A stretch of 51,756 nucleotides of DNA, from the NCBI GenBank assembly GCA_002708415.1, contig PANS01000032.1, positions 1 through 51,756 of the forward strand, in the 5' to 3' direction. Origin of the DNA: Micavibrio sp. (GTDB taxonomy: Bacteria; Pseudomonadota; Alphaproteobacteria; Micavibrionales; Micavibrionaceae). The position numbers and the translations under genes were made by a program. Position 1 is the stretch's first letter, and every line of letters begins with the position of its first letter. Shown here piece by piece: positions 50,861 to 51,756 of the stretch. The notes beneath the pieces were generated by a model, which was not told where the DNA came from, made no database searches, and worked only from the letters and a program-made list of their open reading frames with translations.

Positions 50861-51756
50861 ATGAAATATTCAAAATTAGGACGTACTGGTTTAGAGGTTT
50901 CACGTTGTTGTTTGGGAACAATGACTTGGGGGGAGCAGAATTCTGAGGCTGAAGGTCATGAGCAGATGGATTATGCGTTAGAGCGCGGCGTTAATTTTTG
51001 GGATACGGCTGAGCTTTACGCCGTGCCACCAAGAGCGGAAACCTATGGTCGTACCGAAGAAATTATTGGAACTTGGTTTGAAAAAAGAGGTAAACGTGAA
51101 GATGTTATTTTAGCGACAAAAGTCTCTGGCATCGGTCGCCCCTATATTCGCGAAGGAAGCGCTTTAACAGGGGATTCTGTGCGCGAAGCGGTTGAGGGGT
51201 CTTTAAAGCGCCTTAAAACGGATTATATTGATTTGTATCAGTTACATTGGCCAAACCGTCCGTTCCCTCATTTTGGAAGTAATCATGCGGGGTTGATTGA
51301 TTTTACGGCCAATGACACGGCGCGTATTGAAGATAATTTATTAGATATTCAGCGCGGTATAGATGATGTGGTTAAGGCTGGTAAAGTGCGCCATTTTGGT
51401 CTTTCTGACGATAGCGCTTGGGGCATTATGAAGTATAATGAGCAGGCGAAAGAACATGGTCTGCCGCGTGTTGAATCAATACAGAATGAATTTAGTTTGC
51501 TTGATCGTTCTGATGATCCATATGTTGCGGAAGTCTGTGTGCGTGATGATGTTGCGTATTTACCATGGTCGCCTTTAGCCATGGGAATTTTAAGCGGTAA
51601 ATACCTGCAAAAACCATGGGACAAGAATTGGCGCTATCAGGTGGCAAAAGATATCAATTCTGATCCAGGATCTTATAGGTTTACAGAGCAGTCCGAAGCC
51701 GCCGTAAAGGCGTATATGGAGGTTGCCGCTAAACATGGTTTGGATGTCTGCCAAAT
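50861..51756 (+). CDS. Aldo/keto reductase (Tas-like), 3' end truncated by window
   Basis: My translation: MKYSKLGRTGLEVSRCCLGTMTWGEQNSEAEGHEQMDYALERGVNFWDTAELYAVPP...; not in the ORF track because it has no stop in the window. Confidence 0.94.
   Translation, partial: MKYSKLGRTGLEVSRCCLGTMTWGEQNSEAEGHEQMDYALERGVNFWDTAELYAVPPRAETYGRTEEIIGTWFEKRGKREDVILATKVSGIGRPYIREGSALTGDSVREAVEGSLKRLKTDYIDLYQLHWPNRPFPHFGSNHAGLIDFTANDTARIEDNLLDIQRGIDDVVKAGKVRHFGLSDDSAWGIMKYNEQAKEHGLPRVESIQNEFSLLDRSDDPYVAEVCVRDDVAYLPWSPLAMGILSGKYLQKPWDKNWRYQVAKDINSDPGSYRFTEQSEAAVKAYMEVAAKHGLDVCQ

Noticed and set aside
1-51756. Search for CRISPR arrays, transposases, integrases, toxin-antitoxin pairs and defence modules
   Set aside because: No regularly spaced repeats and no recognisable proteins of those classes. 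The RHH protein at 3327 has no toxin partner and sits in a typical fumC context.

Overview
This 51.8 kb window reads as an ordinary, densely packed chromosomal segment from a fairly AT-rich alphaproteobacterium. I could not fix the lineage from sequence alone. The markers behind that call are nrdR-ribD-ribE-ribH-nusB, plsX-fabH-ihfA-merR-tRNA-Pro, an LdtR-type MarR regulator next to hemB, a ubiquinol-cytochrome c chaperone-like gene beside DUF177 and rpmF, and an RHH_4 protein after fumC. I support about 46 protein genes, one tRNA-Pro(GGG), one FMN riboswitch, several intrinsic terminators, one palindromic repeat inside recO, and a duplicated tRNA 3' end. I saw no CRISPR array, transposase, integrase, prophage module or recognisable defence island. 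The most interesting non-routine items are: (1) a lone protein (about 5178-6401) whose C-terminus carries an H-x-R-x-GHWR...GKxxWIxPxxxG signature like phage/plasmid AcrVA2-related proteins; (2) a RibH2-type lumazine synthase behind an expanded FMN riboswitch, in the position normally held by ribH1; (3) a 27-bp exact copy of the tRNA-Pro 3' end behind a strong hairpin, resembling an att scar; (4) a palindromic repeat inserted in frame in recO; (5) a near-perfect FNR/FixK box upstream of fliL; (6) a recurring pattern of convergent genes whose stop codons abut or overlap; and (7) residue-level signatures in HemB, PFK and the H+-PPase that bear on cofactor specificity. Function calls rest on reading the protein sequences and recalling families. 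No database search was run.
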